Shown here piece after piece: positions 57,078-64,000 of a stretch of DNA of 64,000 nt. The first letter of the stretch is position 1. Every line of letters begins with the position of its first letter. The stretch comes from a virus. The DNA lies in IMG/VR virus record IMGVR_UViG_3300030047_000014, positions 1-64,000 of that record. One strand, written 5' to 3'. The translations under genes were made by a program, and so were the position numbers. The notes beneath the pieces were generated by a model. That model was not told the DNA's origin and did not search any database. It was given only the letters and a program-made list of their open reading frames with translations.

Positions 57078-58217
57078 ATGGCTGATTACTCGTTGACTAC
57101 GCTATTTGTAGTTCCAGTAGGGCAAACCGCACTCCCTAGCTCTGGTTCTACACAAGATTTGGCTGCAGGCAATGTAGGTCTTTTTAGAAATGACTACAGT
57201 GTCGCTACTTCAGCAAATATTGCTGCTGCACCTTATTTCTATGTTGCTCAGGGAAGAGCTAATACTTACCTTCAAGGTAGTAAAAAATCTGACAAAATTA
57301 AGAGCACGAATGTTATTGATTGGTACAAAGTAAATGGTTGTGCTACTTCTCGTAACCAAATTATGGAAATAAGTGGTTGGAATGTAAAATGTGGTGAGGA
57401 TGTAACTTTAACTTTACGTGCTCATTCTAGTTACATTGGAACTCTTTATTACAATGGTTTAACTCGTTCTGTAACTGTAAAGGCTCCTTGTTGCGATTGT
57501 GCAGGTGATCCTTGTGTTAATGTTGATGTTCCTGCATTAATTGATGCTTTCATTGTTAAGCTTACTACTCAGGCTCCTGGTGCTAATCCAGATAATATCT
57601 TCCTGACTAAGTTCTTTAATTTTGAACGTATTGGTACTGGTACTACAGCTATTCTTCGTATTCATGGTAAGGCTTTAACATCTTATGGTGTTCCTTGTGA
57701 TGTCTCTGCATTCCCATACGAATATGATAGAATGTGGTTCAATACATTCGTATATTCAGGTCCTCCTACTACTGTTGACTTCATTGTAAATGATTCTTGC
57801 AATATTGTAGCAAGTTCTGCCACTACACAGACTTCTACCTATCCTGTAGGAACTTCTGCAGAAGTAAAACAGTTGGAGAAAAACTTCCACAGCTATCAAG
57901 CTGCTTATCTTAAACATCTGTATAAGTTAGCAGGTTACAATGGTAACTTTGAAAGCCAGGTAACTGATGGTACAGTGTATGACCTGTATTATATCAAATT
58001 TCTTGAATATGATAGGTCTGCTCATAATTGGGGAGATTATGTACCTATTGATAGTACTGTTGTTATTGCCGCCACTACTGGAGGTGCATATGCATCAGCT
58101 CTTGAAACTGCTTTAGTTGCTGCTCTTGGTGCAGTTGTTAGTAACAATACTTGTATTACTACTACGACAACCACTACTGTTGCTCCTACAACTACCACTA
58201 CTACTTCACACGCATAG
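57078..58217 (+). CDS. Probable capsid-associated structural protein with Thr-rich tail
   Basis: 379 residues. Codon use is as rich in C and G as the capsid gene, which implies high abundance. The N-terminus (MADYSLTTLFVVPVGQTALP) begins without signal peptide. A central Cys cluster (APCCDCAGDPCVNVDV) and aromatic beta-strands follow, then a low-complexity end (ITTTTTTTVAPTTTTTTSHA). I infer an abundant virion surface or auxiliary capsid protein; the evidence is codon use and position. Confidence 0.55.
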   Translation: MADYSLTTLFVVPVGQTALPSSGSTQDLAAGNVGLFRNDYSVATSANIAAAPYFYVAQGRANTYLQGSKKSDKIKSTNVIDWYKVNGCATSRNQIMEISGWNVKCGEDVTLTLRAHSSYIGTLYYNGLTRSVTVKAPCCDCAGDPCVNVDVPALIDAFIVKLTTQAPGANPDNIFLTKFFNFERIGTGTTAILRIHGKALTSYGVPCDVSAFPYEYDRMWFNTFVYSGPPTTVDFIVNDSCNIVASSATTQTSTYPVGTSAEVKQLEKNFHSYQAAYLKHLYKLAGYNGNFESQVTDGTVYDLYYIKFLEYDRSAHNWGDYVPIDSTVVIAATTGGAYASALETALVAALGAVVSNNTCITTTTTTTVAPTTTTTTSHA

Positions 58218-58241
58218 TAGTAGGCATTGTAATATAAACCT

Positions 58242-58280
58242 ATGCCAGAGGTGAGAGGATCATCCTCTGGCATATTTATT
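58242..58280 (+). terminator. Terminator
   Basis: ATGCCAGAGG with a perfect 10-bp complement and 13-base loop, then ATTTATTT. Follows the Thr-rich virion gene. Confidence 0.8.
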
Positions 58281-58288
58281 TAAAATAT

Positions 58289-58870
58289 ATGACAGATCTA
58301 AAATTAGATATATTAGTAGTTCCTACATATAATACTAAGACTATGGGTATTGCAGATGCTTCTCGTTACCCTAATGATATGTCAGGTATTATGTCTCCGA
58401 CTATTGAAATAACAATTCCTGGTTTTGGTAGAAAGATATTTCCTTTTAGTATTGATAACTTCACTATCTATTCATCTAGTACACTAGAACTTACAGAAGT
58501 AGGTGATGAAGATGTACCATTACCTGATGGTGTTTACTTCTTAAAATATTCAATTGCTCCTGCTTACATTAACTATGTAGAGAAATCTATAATGAGAGTA
58601 GATGTACTTCAGGAGAAGTTTGATGAAGCTTTTATGCATTTAGATTTTATGGATAGTAATCGTTCTATCAAGATGCAAACTAAAGTAGATCTAGACACTG
58701 TATATTACTTTATCCAGGGAGCTATTGCTGCAGCAAATAATGGTGCAGTAGATGAAGCTAGTAAGCTTTATACACAAGCAGATAAGATGCTTACTAGTAT
58801 TATAGGTAACAATTGTGGATATTCTGAGAATAATTATATAACAAATTTTGGTATAAATGGCAACATGTGA
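58289..58870 (+). CDS. Probable neck or tail structural protein
   Basis: 193 residues, beta-rich first half (MSPTIEITIPGFGRKIFPFS, PLPDGVYFLKYSIAPAYINY) and a helical second half (AIAAANNGAVDEASKLYTQA). The pattern matches a conserved crAss-like late protein near the ring proteins. Function inferred from location. Confidence 0.55.
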   Translation: MTDLKLDILVVPTYNTKTMGIADASRYPNDMSGIMSPTIEITIPGFGRKIFPFSIDNFTIYSSSTLELTEVGDEDVPLPDGVYFLKYSIAPAYINYVEKSIMRVDVLQEKFDEAFMHLDFMDSNRSIKMQTKVDLDTVYYFIQGAIAAANNGAVDEASKLYTQADKMLTSIIGNNCGYSENNYITNFGINGNM

Positions 58871-58944
58871 TGCAGGAATTTATAGAATAGTTAATATCAA
58901 GCTCACACTAAAAATTATCATTTTAAATTTAAAGAAAAATAAAT

Positions 58945-59043
58945 ATGAGTGCAACATGTAAAAAATGTGGAGCTAATGTTGGATGTGGCTGTCAATTAGT
59001 TAATGGTCTATGTCCTGCATGTGCTGCTTTAGAAAAGAAATAG
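58945..59043 (+). CDS. Tiny zinc-knuckle protein
   Basis: 32 residues, MSATCKKCGANVGCGCQLVN, with six Cys in CxxC and CxC groups, enough for one zinc knuckle. I recognise similar small proteins in other gut phages. No function known. Confidence 0.6.
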   Translation: MSATCKKCGANVGCGCQLVNGLCPACAALEKK

Positions 59044-59060
59044 ATTTAAACTAAAAAGTC

Positions 59061-59327
59061 ATGATAACTCCAAGACTTATAAATGGTTCAGAACATATTG
59101 AGATTATAGATTTATTGAATGATATTGATTGTAAAATTGCTATATTAGCAAAAGATTTCTACAATAATATTATATTCGCTTTGAATAGACCTGTATCACG
59201 TAATACTATGCGTGATCTTCTTCATTATAAAAGGATTTTAATATACAAATCATGTAATCGTCATTATGCTAGTCACTATACAGTGAAAATGATTGCAAGT
59301 AAAGTTAAACTTTTAAAATTTAGATAA
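59061..59327 (+). CDS. Hypothetical protein
   Basis: 88 residues, basic and helical, MITPRLINGSEHIEIIDLLN onward. It sits between the zinc-knuckle ORF and the tail collar gene (two bases before it). Not recognised. Confidence 0.5.
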   Translation: MITPRLINGSEHIEIIDLLNDIDCKIAILAKDFYNNIIFALNRPVSRNTMRDLLHYKRILIYKSCNRHYASHYTVKMIASKVKLLKFR

Positions 59328-59329
59328 TA

Positions 59330-60451
59330 ATGTCAGACTGCAATAATTGCTATAATGGATGTCCTGATATAAAATCAGATCAGTGTATTAGATACACAGG
59401 AATTGACATTCCTATTCTAGGGATAGAATCTGGTGACTCTCTCTCATATGTTGAGCAAACACTAATTCAGTATCTGCTGTCTACATTAGATGGAACAGGT
59501 ATAAAACCAGATATTGATCCTGCACAACTTGGAACATTAGTAACAAGTTTTTTACTTGAGTGTAAAGATGTGTCAATTGTAGATTTATCTATAGCATTAG
59601 CAAAAGCTATAGTAAGTCTTGAAACTGATATTGATGGTCTTACATCAACTGTAAATAGTATAAATGCTTCCTTTACTGTTTCATGCCTTTCAGATGTAAC
59701 TGCAGAGTCTCATATTCATGAGGTTGTACAGTCAATAATTAATTCTCTTTGTACACTTAAAACTAATTTAGAGAACCTGGCTCATGATGTTGATGTTAAC
59801 TACGTCAAACTTGATGAACTTAGCTCATTAATAGATGAACATATAGGCACTGGATCAACATTAATTAAGGATAAGATGGTTCCCTATGTTGCAGTAGAAT
59901 ACTATGGTCCACTTTCTAATTTTGATATATCAGGCGCAGGAACAGGAAATTGGATAGATATTTATCTATGTAATGGAAATCATAATACACCTGATAAAAG
60001 AGGAAGAATTCCAGTTGGTGCTACAACAGGTATGGGAGGTGGAACATTTGATACCACAACAGATCCTGCAGTAGCTGGAAACCCCACCTATGTTCTTCTA
60101 TCCAAAGGAGGAAGTAATAATATTACTCTTTCTGGCTCTCAATTACCTAGTCATACTCATTTAGCATCAGTAAAAGTAACTGAGGATGGTCACTACCATT
60201 ATAGTTTTAATACAAGTACATTAAATGGAACTAATCTTAGTGCTTCTAATTTCCCTTTAAAAGGTTTTTCAACTGGTGGTAATATGGGTTATGAAATAGT
60301 AGCAGATAATGCTACTCCTACTATTGGTAAAACTAATTCTACAGTTACAGGAGTTAAAGTAGCTGTAGACAATTCTACTGTAGGAGAGAATAAATCACAT
60401 TCAAATATTCCTCCTGTATTAGCTTGTTATTATATAATTTACATCCCTTAA
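59330..60451 (+). CDS. Tail-collar domain fibre protein
   Basis: 373 residues. The C-terminal part has the collar signature: DKRGRIPVGATTGMGGG, GGSNNITLSGSQLPSHTHLA, a second HYHY site and the classical end (NIPPVLACYYIIYIP). The N-terminal half is helical with Cys (CNNCYNGCPDIKSDQCIRYT). Collar domains trimerise in receptor-binding fibres. This is probably a short fibre or fibre-base protein. Confidence 0.78.
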   Translation: MSDCNNCYNGCPDIKSDQCIRYTGIDIPILGIESGDSLSYVEQTLIQYLLSTLDGTGIKPDIDPAQLGTLVTSFLLECKDVSIVDLSIALAKAIVSLETDIDGLTSTVNSINASFTVSCLSDVTAESHIHEVVQSIINSLCTLKTNLENLAHDVDVNYVKLDELSSLIDEHIGTGSTLIKDKMVPYVAVEYYGPLSNFDISGAGTGNWIDIYLCNGNHNTPDKRGRIPVGATTGMGGGTFDTTTDPAVAGNPTYVLLSKGGSNNITLSGSQLPSHTHLASVKVTEDGHYHYSFNTSTLNGTNLSASNFPLKGFSTGGNMGYEIVADNATPTIGKTNSTVTGVKVAVDNSTVGENKSHSNIPPVLACYYIIYIP

Positions 60452-60462
60452 AAATCATTGTT

Positions 60463-60714
60463 ATGTCTGGATGCAATAGTGGAAGAAGTTATCAGAAAGT
60501 ACTAGGTTCTGCCATAAGTAAAAGAGGTGGATGTGGTTGTAATGAGGATCCATGTAAAGATACTTACCAGGGACCAAATCTACCCTGTACAGGCATAGAA
60601 ACTTACACTTCTATGGAGGTAGTTATTCAGATGATTGATCAGAAGATATGTGAATTAACTGAATTGTTAAACACAATAACAACTACATCAACAACAACAA
60701 CATTACCATTATGA
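60463..60714 (+). CDS. Small virion protein with Thr-rich C-terminus
   Basis: 83 residues from the ATG at 60463. Cys-rich N-terminal half (RGGCGCNEDPCKDTYQGPNL), a helix, then ITTTSTTTTLPL. Its last codons overlap the next gene. The C-terminal threonines match the linkers in neighbouring genes. Confidence 0.55.
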   Translation: MSGCNSGRSYQKVLGSAISKRGGCGCNEDPCKDTYQGPNLPCTGIETYTSMEVVIQMIDQKICELTELLNTITTTSTTTTLPL

Positions 60715-61196
60715 GTGTTAAAATAACTCTTACAAATGTAGGTTCAAATATAAGTCCTACTTTAGATATTTACTCTAATGCAACAGGTACTTGGGTATTC
60801 TTTAAAAATGTATCTGTTACAGATTTACTTGGAGGATATGTATTTACTCCTCCTTTGAATGCAACTGGGTATCAAGTTAGAGATACAGGTGCGTGTGGAA
60901 CTATTCTTGAATTATATTGTGAATATATTACAACCACTACCACTTATAATCCTTCTTATACCACAACTACTACAACTACAGCAGCTCCTGTTTATTGGTA
61001 TATTCTTAGTAAATGTATTCCTAATGGAACTGATTATTATGCAGGACCATTTTATACTAACATGTACTCTATGGGGGATAGAGTAGAAGGTGCTACATCA
61101 ACCTATTATGTTGTAATTGGTTCTTATACAACAGAGCCTGTTAATAGGGAGAAATTATCTGGAATTACTGGAACAGGCTATAGAGGCTGTCCATAA
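60711..61196 (+). CDS. Two-domain virion protein with Thr linker
   Basis: 161 residues: a beta-rich domain (MSVKITLTNVGSNISPTLDI), a Thr/Pro linker (YITTTTTYNPSYTTTTTTTA) and a second beta domain ending TGTGYRGCP. The linker is probably extended and could be glycosylated. The two domains look like small binding modules of a fibre. Confidence 0.55.
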   Translation: MSVKITLTNVGSNISPTLDIYSNATGTWVFFKNVSVTDLLGGYVFTPPLNATGYQVRDTGACGTILELYCEYITTTTTYNPSYTTTTTTTAAPVYWYILSKCIPNGTDYYAGPFYTNMYSMGDRVEGATSTYYVVIGSYTTEPVNREKLSGITGTGYRGCP

Positions 61197-61240
61197 CTAA
61201 AATAATCTTGGTAATTTTGTTGGTTTTATTATCAGGATGA

Positions 61241-61273
61241 GGCTCTCAGTATTTATTACTGGGAGCTTTTTTT
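61241..61273 (+). terminator. Rho-independent terminator
   Basis: GCTCTCAGT pairs with ACTGGGAGC around a 7-base loop, followed by TTTTTTT. Confidence 0.85.
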
Positions 61274-61323
61274 AAATTATAACTTATTTAGTTATAGTAT
61301 ATAATCTAGATAATTAAAAAAGT

Positions 61324-61354
61324 TTTGAAAATATAAAAAGATGGTATATCTTTA
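61324..61354 (+). promoter_or_regulatory. Candidate promoter of the tail/ring gene group
   Basis: TTTG (61324-61327), 19 bases, TATCTTTA (61347-61354), one mismatch to TAnnTTTG. The next gene starts 25 bases downstream. Placed right after a terminator. Confidence 0.55.
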
Positions 61355-61378
61355 CCTGTAATTTAATTCTTCTTATTA

Positions 61379-62143
61379 ATGGCAACTCTCAGATATTTAG
61401 TTTCTTCTGTAAGATCAATGCATAAACTCTTATCCACAGATGCTACAATAACGGATAGAGTAATAGCTGCTGAAATTAAAAGTAATGCTCGTTTACTTAT
61501 AAAGAGAGATACAAATCTTAGGAAACTTTGGGCTACAGATACTATATTTACAACAATCCCTTGTTTAGAAATGGAAGAAGTTCCTATTACAGAATGTTGT
61601 GATTATATAGATACTTGTACAATAGCTAGGACTAAGTATAAACTCCCACGTATTTCTGAAGGTAATTATCAGTACATTATCCAAGGTGTCTATAGTATTA
61701 ATGCTATGGGTGGTAAAGGAAAGAAGATAAAAGAGATATCTATTAATAGGTATCTGAATCTTCTAAAACTTCCTATTATAAAGAAGGAAGCATACTTTTG
61801 GATATCTAATGATTACCTTTACGTAACTAATTCATCTATCCAGGCAATAAGAGTAGCAGCTCTATTTGAAGAGGATATTCCTAATTTTATAATGTATTCT
61901 CCATGTGCATGTAAGACTACCAAGGTTACAGATGAGGATTGGTGTAGGAATCCATTAGATAAGGAATTTGCTTTGCCAGGATACCTAGAGAAACAAGTAC
62001 TGGAATTGGCTTCACAAAAATTACTTAGTACCTATTTTAAAATTAAATCTGATAATACACAGAATAGTGTGGATGATCAGTCTGCTATCCAACCTTCCAG
62101 ATATTCACAACCTCAATCTTCAGGTAATGAGAGTCAAAGTTGA
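61379..62143 (+). CDS. Probable neck/ring protein
   Basis: 254 residues. MATLRYLVSSVRSMHKLLST and ITECCDYIDTCTIARTKYKL, then DEDWCRNPLDKEFALPGYLE, fit a conserved crAss-like late protein that I associate with the portal-tail ring stack. The C-terminal tail is Ser/Gln-rich. Role inferred. Confidence 0.6.
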   Translation: MATLRYLVSSVRSMHKLLSTDATITDRVIAAEIKSNARLLIKRDTNLRKLWATDTIFTTIPCLEMEEVPITECCDYIDTCTIARTKYKLPRISEGNYQYIIQGVYSINAMGGKGKKIKEISINRYLNLLKLPIIKKEAYFWISNDYLYVTNSSIQAIRVAALFEEDIPNFIMYSPCACKTTKVTDEDWCRNPLDKEFALPGYLEKQVLELASQKLLSTYFKIKSDNTQNSVDDQSAIQPSRYSQPQSSGNESQS

Positions 62144-62609
62144 TTGGAGAAGTGCTAGTAAAGAAAACTACAAAGATTTCTGCCATAGATATAGTAGTAT
62201 AAATATATCCTTTGACACATGGCAAAACATACTATACTCTTATAATGATCAGTTTAAGGAGTATATTCTTGAAACAGGAGAAAAAGCAAAACTTCCATTA
62301 GGACTTGGAGAGTTTTCAATTAATAAGAAGAAGAGAAAAAGAATAAAGGTAGATGTCAGACACAACAGAGAATTTATTAATCTACCAATTGATTGGCAAA
62401 AAACTAAAGCAAAAGGAAAAATAATCTATAATTTTAATTTCCATACAGAAGGTTTCTCTTTTAACTGGATTTGGTTTAAATCAAGTGCAATGTTTAAGCA
62501 ATCTGATTTATGGAGATTTAAAGCAAGTAGAGTTACTTCCAGATTATTAACTCATTATCTTAAGTCTGATAATAAATATCAGCATCTATATAGAGAATGG
62601 CAACACTAA
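62127..62609 (+). CDS. Conserved crAss-like late protein
   Basis: 160 residues from the ATG at 62127, overlapping the upstream gene by 17 bases. KLPLGLGEFSINKKKRKRIK, FINLPIDWQKTKAKGK and YNFNFHTEGFSFNWIWFKSS recall a protein always found between ring proteins in this group. Function unknown. Confidence 0.6.
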   Translation: MRVKVDWRSASKENYKDFCHRYSSINISFDTWQNILYSYNDQFKEYILETGEKAKLPLGLGEFSINKKKRKRIKVDVRHNREFINLPIDWQKTKAKGKIIYNFNFHTEGFSFNWIWFKSSAMFKQSDLWRFKASRVTSRLLTHYLKSDNKYQHLYREWQH

Positions 62610-62627
62610 TTATATAAATTAATTGAG

Positions 62628-63572
62628 ATGTCTTACTATTACAAATATAATTTTACCAGTCCAGAACTGGTATACTCTGTAGTTAAGGAGGAACTTAAGA
62701 GTTACTTTGATACAGGTGCTGTAGATGATTTACTATTTCCTACCTATGTTGATAAATGTCTTCGTAAGTTAGGGAGATCTTCCTATGTAATTAGTGAAGA
62801 GATGATGACAATAGAAGATTTTGAATCAAGATTACCTGATAACTTCTATGCTGTTAGAGAAGCTTGGTTATGCTCTGAAGTAAAAGGACCTATTACACAA
62901 GTACCTAGTGCTTATTATTCCCAATCTGATACTCAGGATACAACATTAATTGGTCCAATAACTACGGACGAAGTTGAGGATGAACATTGTTGCCACCATC
63001 ATGATGATGAGGAATTACTTACCTACAAAACTAATTATCAGGAGTCAAAATCATACAAAAGACAATATCTTCTTAAACCAGGGAATATTTCTGCTAATAA
63101 GAATTGTGATGTGAATTACTCTAATGAATGGTCTTTCTTCTCTGAAAATCCTTCTGGTTATGCTCCTGGCAATGCTGATTATGATTCATTTGATATTAGA
63201 GATAATAAATTCATTACCAATTTTAGAACTGCAGTAGTTTATTTAGTATTCTATGCTACAGCATATGATGAATCAGAAAATCAATTAATACCTGATAATT
63301 ACCGTATTAGGGAATATATTGAGAGTTTTATAAAATATAAAGTATTTGAGACTTTGTATAATCAGGTTAATGATGAAACATATAATCAGATAGAAAAAAA
63401 GATGATGCTTTATAAACAAGCTTCAGATGAAGCATTTATACTTGCAGATATAGAGGTAAAGAAACAAACAGTATATCAGAAACAAAGAAGTATAAAGAAT
63501 AATCTGAATAGGTTTCAGATGTATGAGTTACCCACACGAATCAGTAGAAATAGTTTAAGCAGAAATAGATAA
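62628..63572 (+). CDS. Probable ring/tail protein
   Basis: 314 residues. KCLRKLGRSSYVISEEMMTI, PDNFYAVREAWLC and NEWSFFSENPSG, FITNFRTAVVYLVFYATAYD fit the next conserved late gene. A His/Asp-rich stretch (HCCHHHDDEE) could bind metal. Role inferred from gene order. Confidence 0.6.
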   Translation: MSYYYKYNFTSPELVYSVVKEELKSYFDTGAVDDLLFPTYVDKCLRKLGRSSYVISEEMMTIEDFESRLPDNFYAVREAWLCSEVKGPITQVPSAYYSQSDTQDTTLIGPITTDEVEDEHCCHHHDDEELLTYKTNYQESKSYKRQYLLKPGNISANKNCDVNYSNEWSFFSENPSGYAPGNADYDSFDIRDNKFITNFRTAVVYLVFYATAYDESENQLIPDNYRIREYIESFIKYKVFETLYNQVNDETYNQIEKKMMLYKQASDEAFILADIEVKKQTVYQKQRSIKNNLNRFQMYELPTRISRNSLSRNR

Positions 63573-63574
63573 TT

Positions 63575-64000
63575 ATGGCTACTTCAGAACAAGATAGTAA
63601 TATCAAACAAGAGTTTAATACAGCTTCAGTTGGGTTAAACCAAGACCAATCTGCTAATCAGGTTAAAAAAGGTGCATTAACTTACGCCTTGAATGCTACT
63701 ATTGAGAACTTTGATGCTAATTCTGTGTCTTATCAGAATGAGGGAGGTAATGAATTCTGCCTTAATTTCCCTGCTGATTTTGTTCTTATAGGCAAACATT
63801 TCATTCCTGAGAGAAATAAACATATATTCATGTTAGTTAATCCTGAAACAGAAGAGAGTCAGATAGGATATATGGATAATACTGATTGTGTATATAGAAC
63901 TTATGCAACTGGTGGGTGTTTGAATTTTAATGTAAACTATCCTATTCACAAGATAGTTCATAAGATAACTAATTGCTCTACAGAGATTTACTGGGCAGAC
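63575..64000 (+). CDS. Large tail protein, 5' part only
   Basis: 142 codons to the window end, without stop. It starts MATSEQDSNIKQEFNTASVG at 63575, with YALNATIENFDANSVSYQNE and HKIVHKITNCSTEIYWAD following. The pattern matches the N-terminal part of a large crAss-like tail (muzzle or stabilisation) protein. The gene continues beyond the window. Confidence 0.65.
   Translation, partial: MATSEQDSNIKQEFNTASVGLNQDQSANQVKKGALTYALNATIENFDANSVSYQNEGGNEFCLNFPADFVLIGKHFIPERNKHIFMLVNPETEESQIGYMDNTDCVYRTYATGGCLNFNVNYPIHKIVHKITNCSTEIYWAD

Noticed and set aside
58037-58273. Minus-strand Val-rich frame over the Thr-rich tail
   Set aside because: It is the reverse translation of ACT/ACA repeats and crosses a terminator.
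1-64000. Stop-codon reassignment (TAG or TGA read as sense), known in some crAss-like phages
   Set aside because: TAA, TAG and TGA all end well-defined genes with proper junctions, and no conserved protein continues in frame through a stop.
1-64000. CRISPR array or diversity-generating retroelement
   Set aside because: No regularly spaced repeats and no reverse transcriptase or template/variable repeat pair were seen.

Overview
The window reads as part of the genome of a tailed phage of Bacteroidetes, most likely a crAss-like phage (Crassvirales). The evidence is the two-block layout, the order of the virion genes (IHF-like protein, zinc-ribbon protein, large terminase, portal, acidic assembly protein, major capsid protein, then a conserved series of neck and tail proteins), an AT-rich base composition, and promoters of the Bacteroides type (TTTG, 19-20 bases, TAnnTTTG). 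All three stop codons are used (terminase TAA, portal TGA, capsid TAG), so I see no stop-codon reassignment here.

Positions 1-44.9 kb are transcribed leftward. They hold replication, recombination and nucleotide genes (RecA, PD-(D/E)XK nuclease, rIIB/rIIA-like pair, uracil-DNA glycosylase-like protein, MazG-like protein, primase, ssDNA-binding protein, recombination-type ATPase, SF2 helicase, DnaB-like helicase, family A DNA polymerase, DnaA-domain protein). Between them lie dozens of small genes, most overlapping head to tail as ATGA or TAATG. Positions 45.0-64 kb are transcribed rightward and hold packaging, capsid and tail genes; the last gene runs off the window.

Selfish elements are frequent in the leftward block. 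RecA carries an HNH-containing intein inside its P-loop. The rIIA-like gene is split inside its ATPase G2 motif by a group I intron that encodes a LAGLIDADG endonuclease with its own promoter. Two freestanding HNH-type genes, a frameshifted endonuclease VII and a NUMOD1 relic are also present.

The most unusual item is at 41.0-41.5 kb on the minus strand: a tmRNA whose 3' acceptor part is encoded upstream of its 5' coding part. That is the order of a circularly permuted, two-piece tmRNA. The acceptor stem, T arm and a P2-like helix can all be paired across the two pieces, and a tag reading frame ends GENSEMKMAA-stop. A second unusual item is at 33.1 kb: a promoter, a 15-codon threonine-rich leader peptide and a terminator whose 5' arm lies inside the leader, placed ahead of the DnaA-like and DNA polymerase genes. 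This looks like translation-coupled attenuation.

Of the non-coding stretches over 300 bases, 41.0-41.77 kb holds the tmRNA locus, and 43.77-44.43 kb holds a hairpin, a repeated 16-mer and a G-quadruplex motif but no gene. I recognised no tRNA gene and no CRISPR array.
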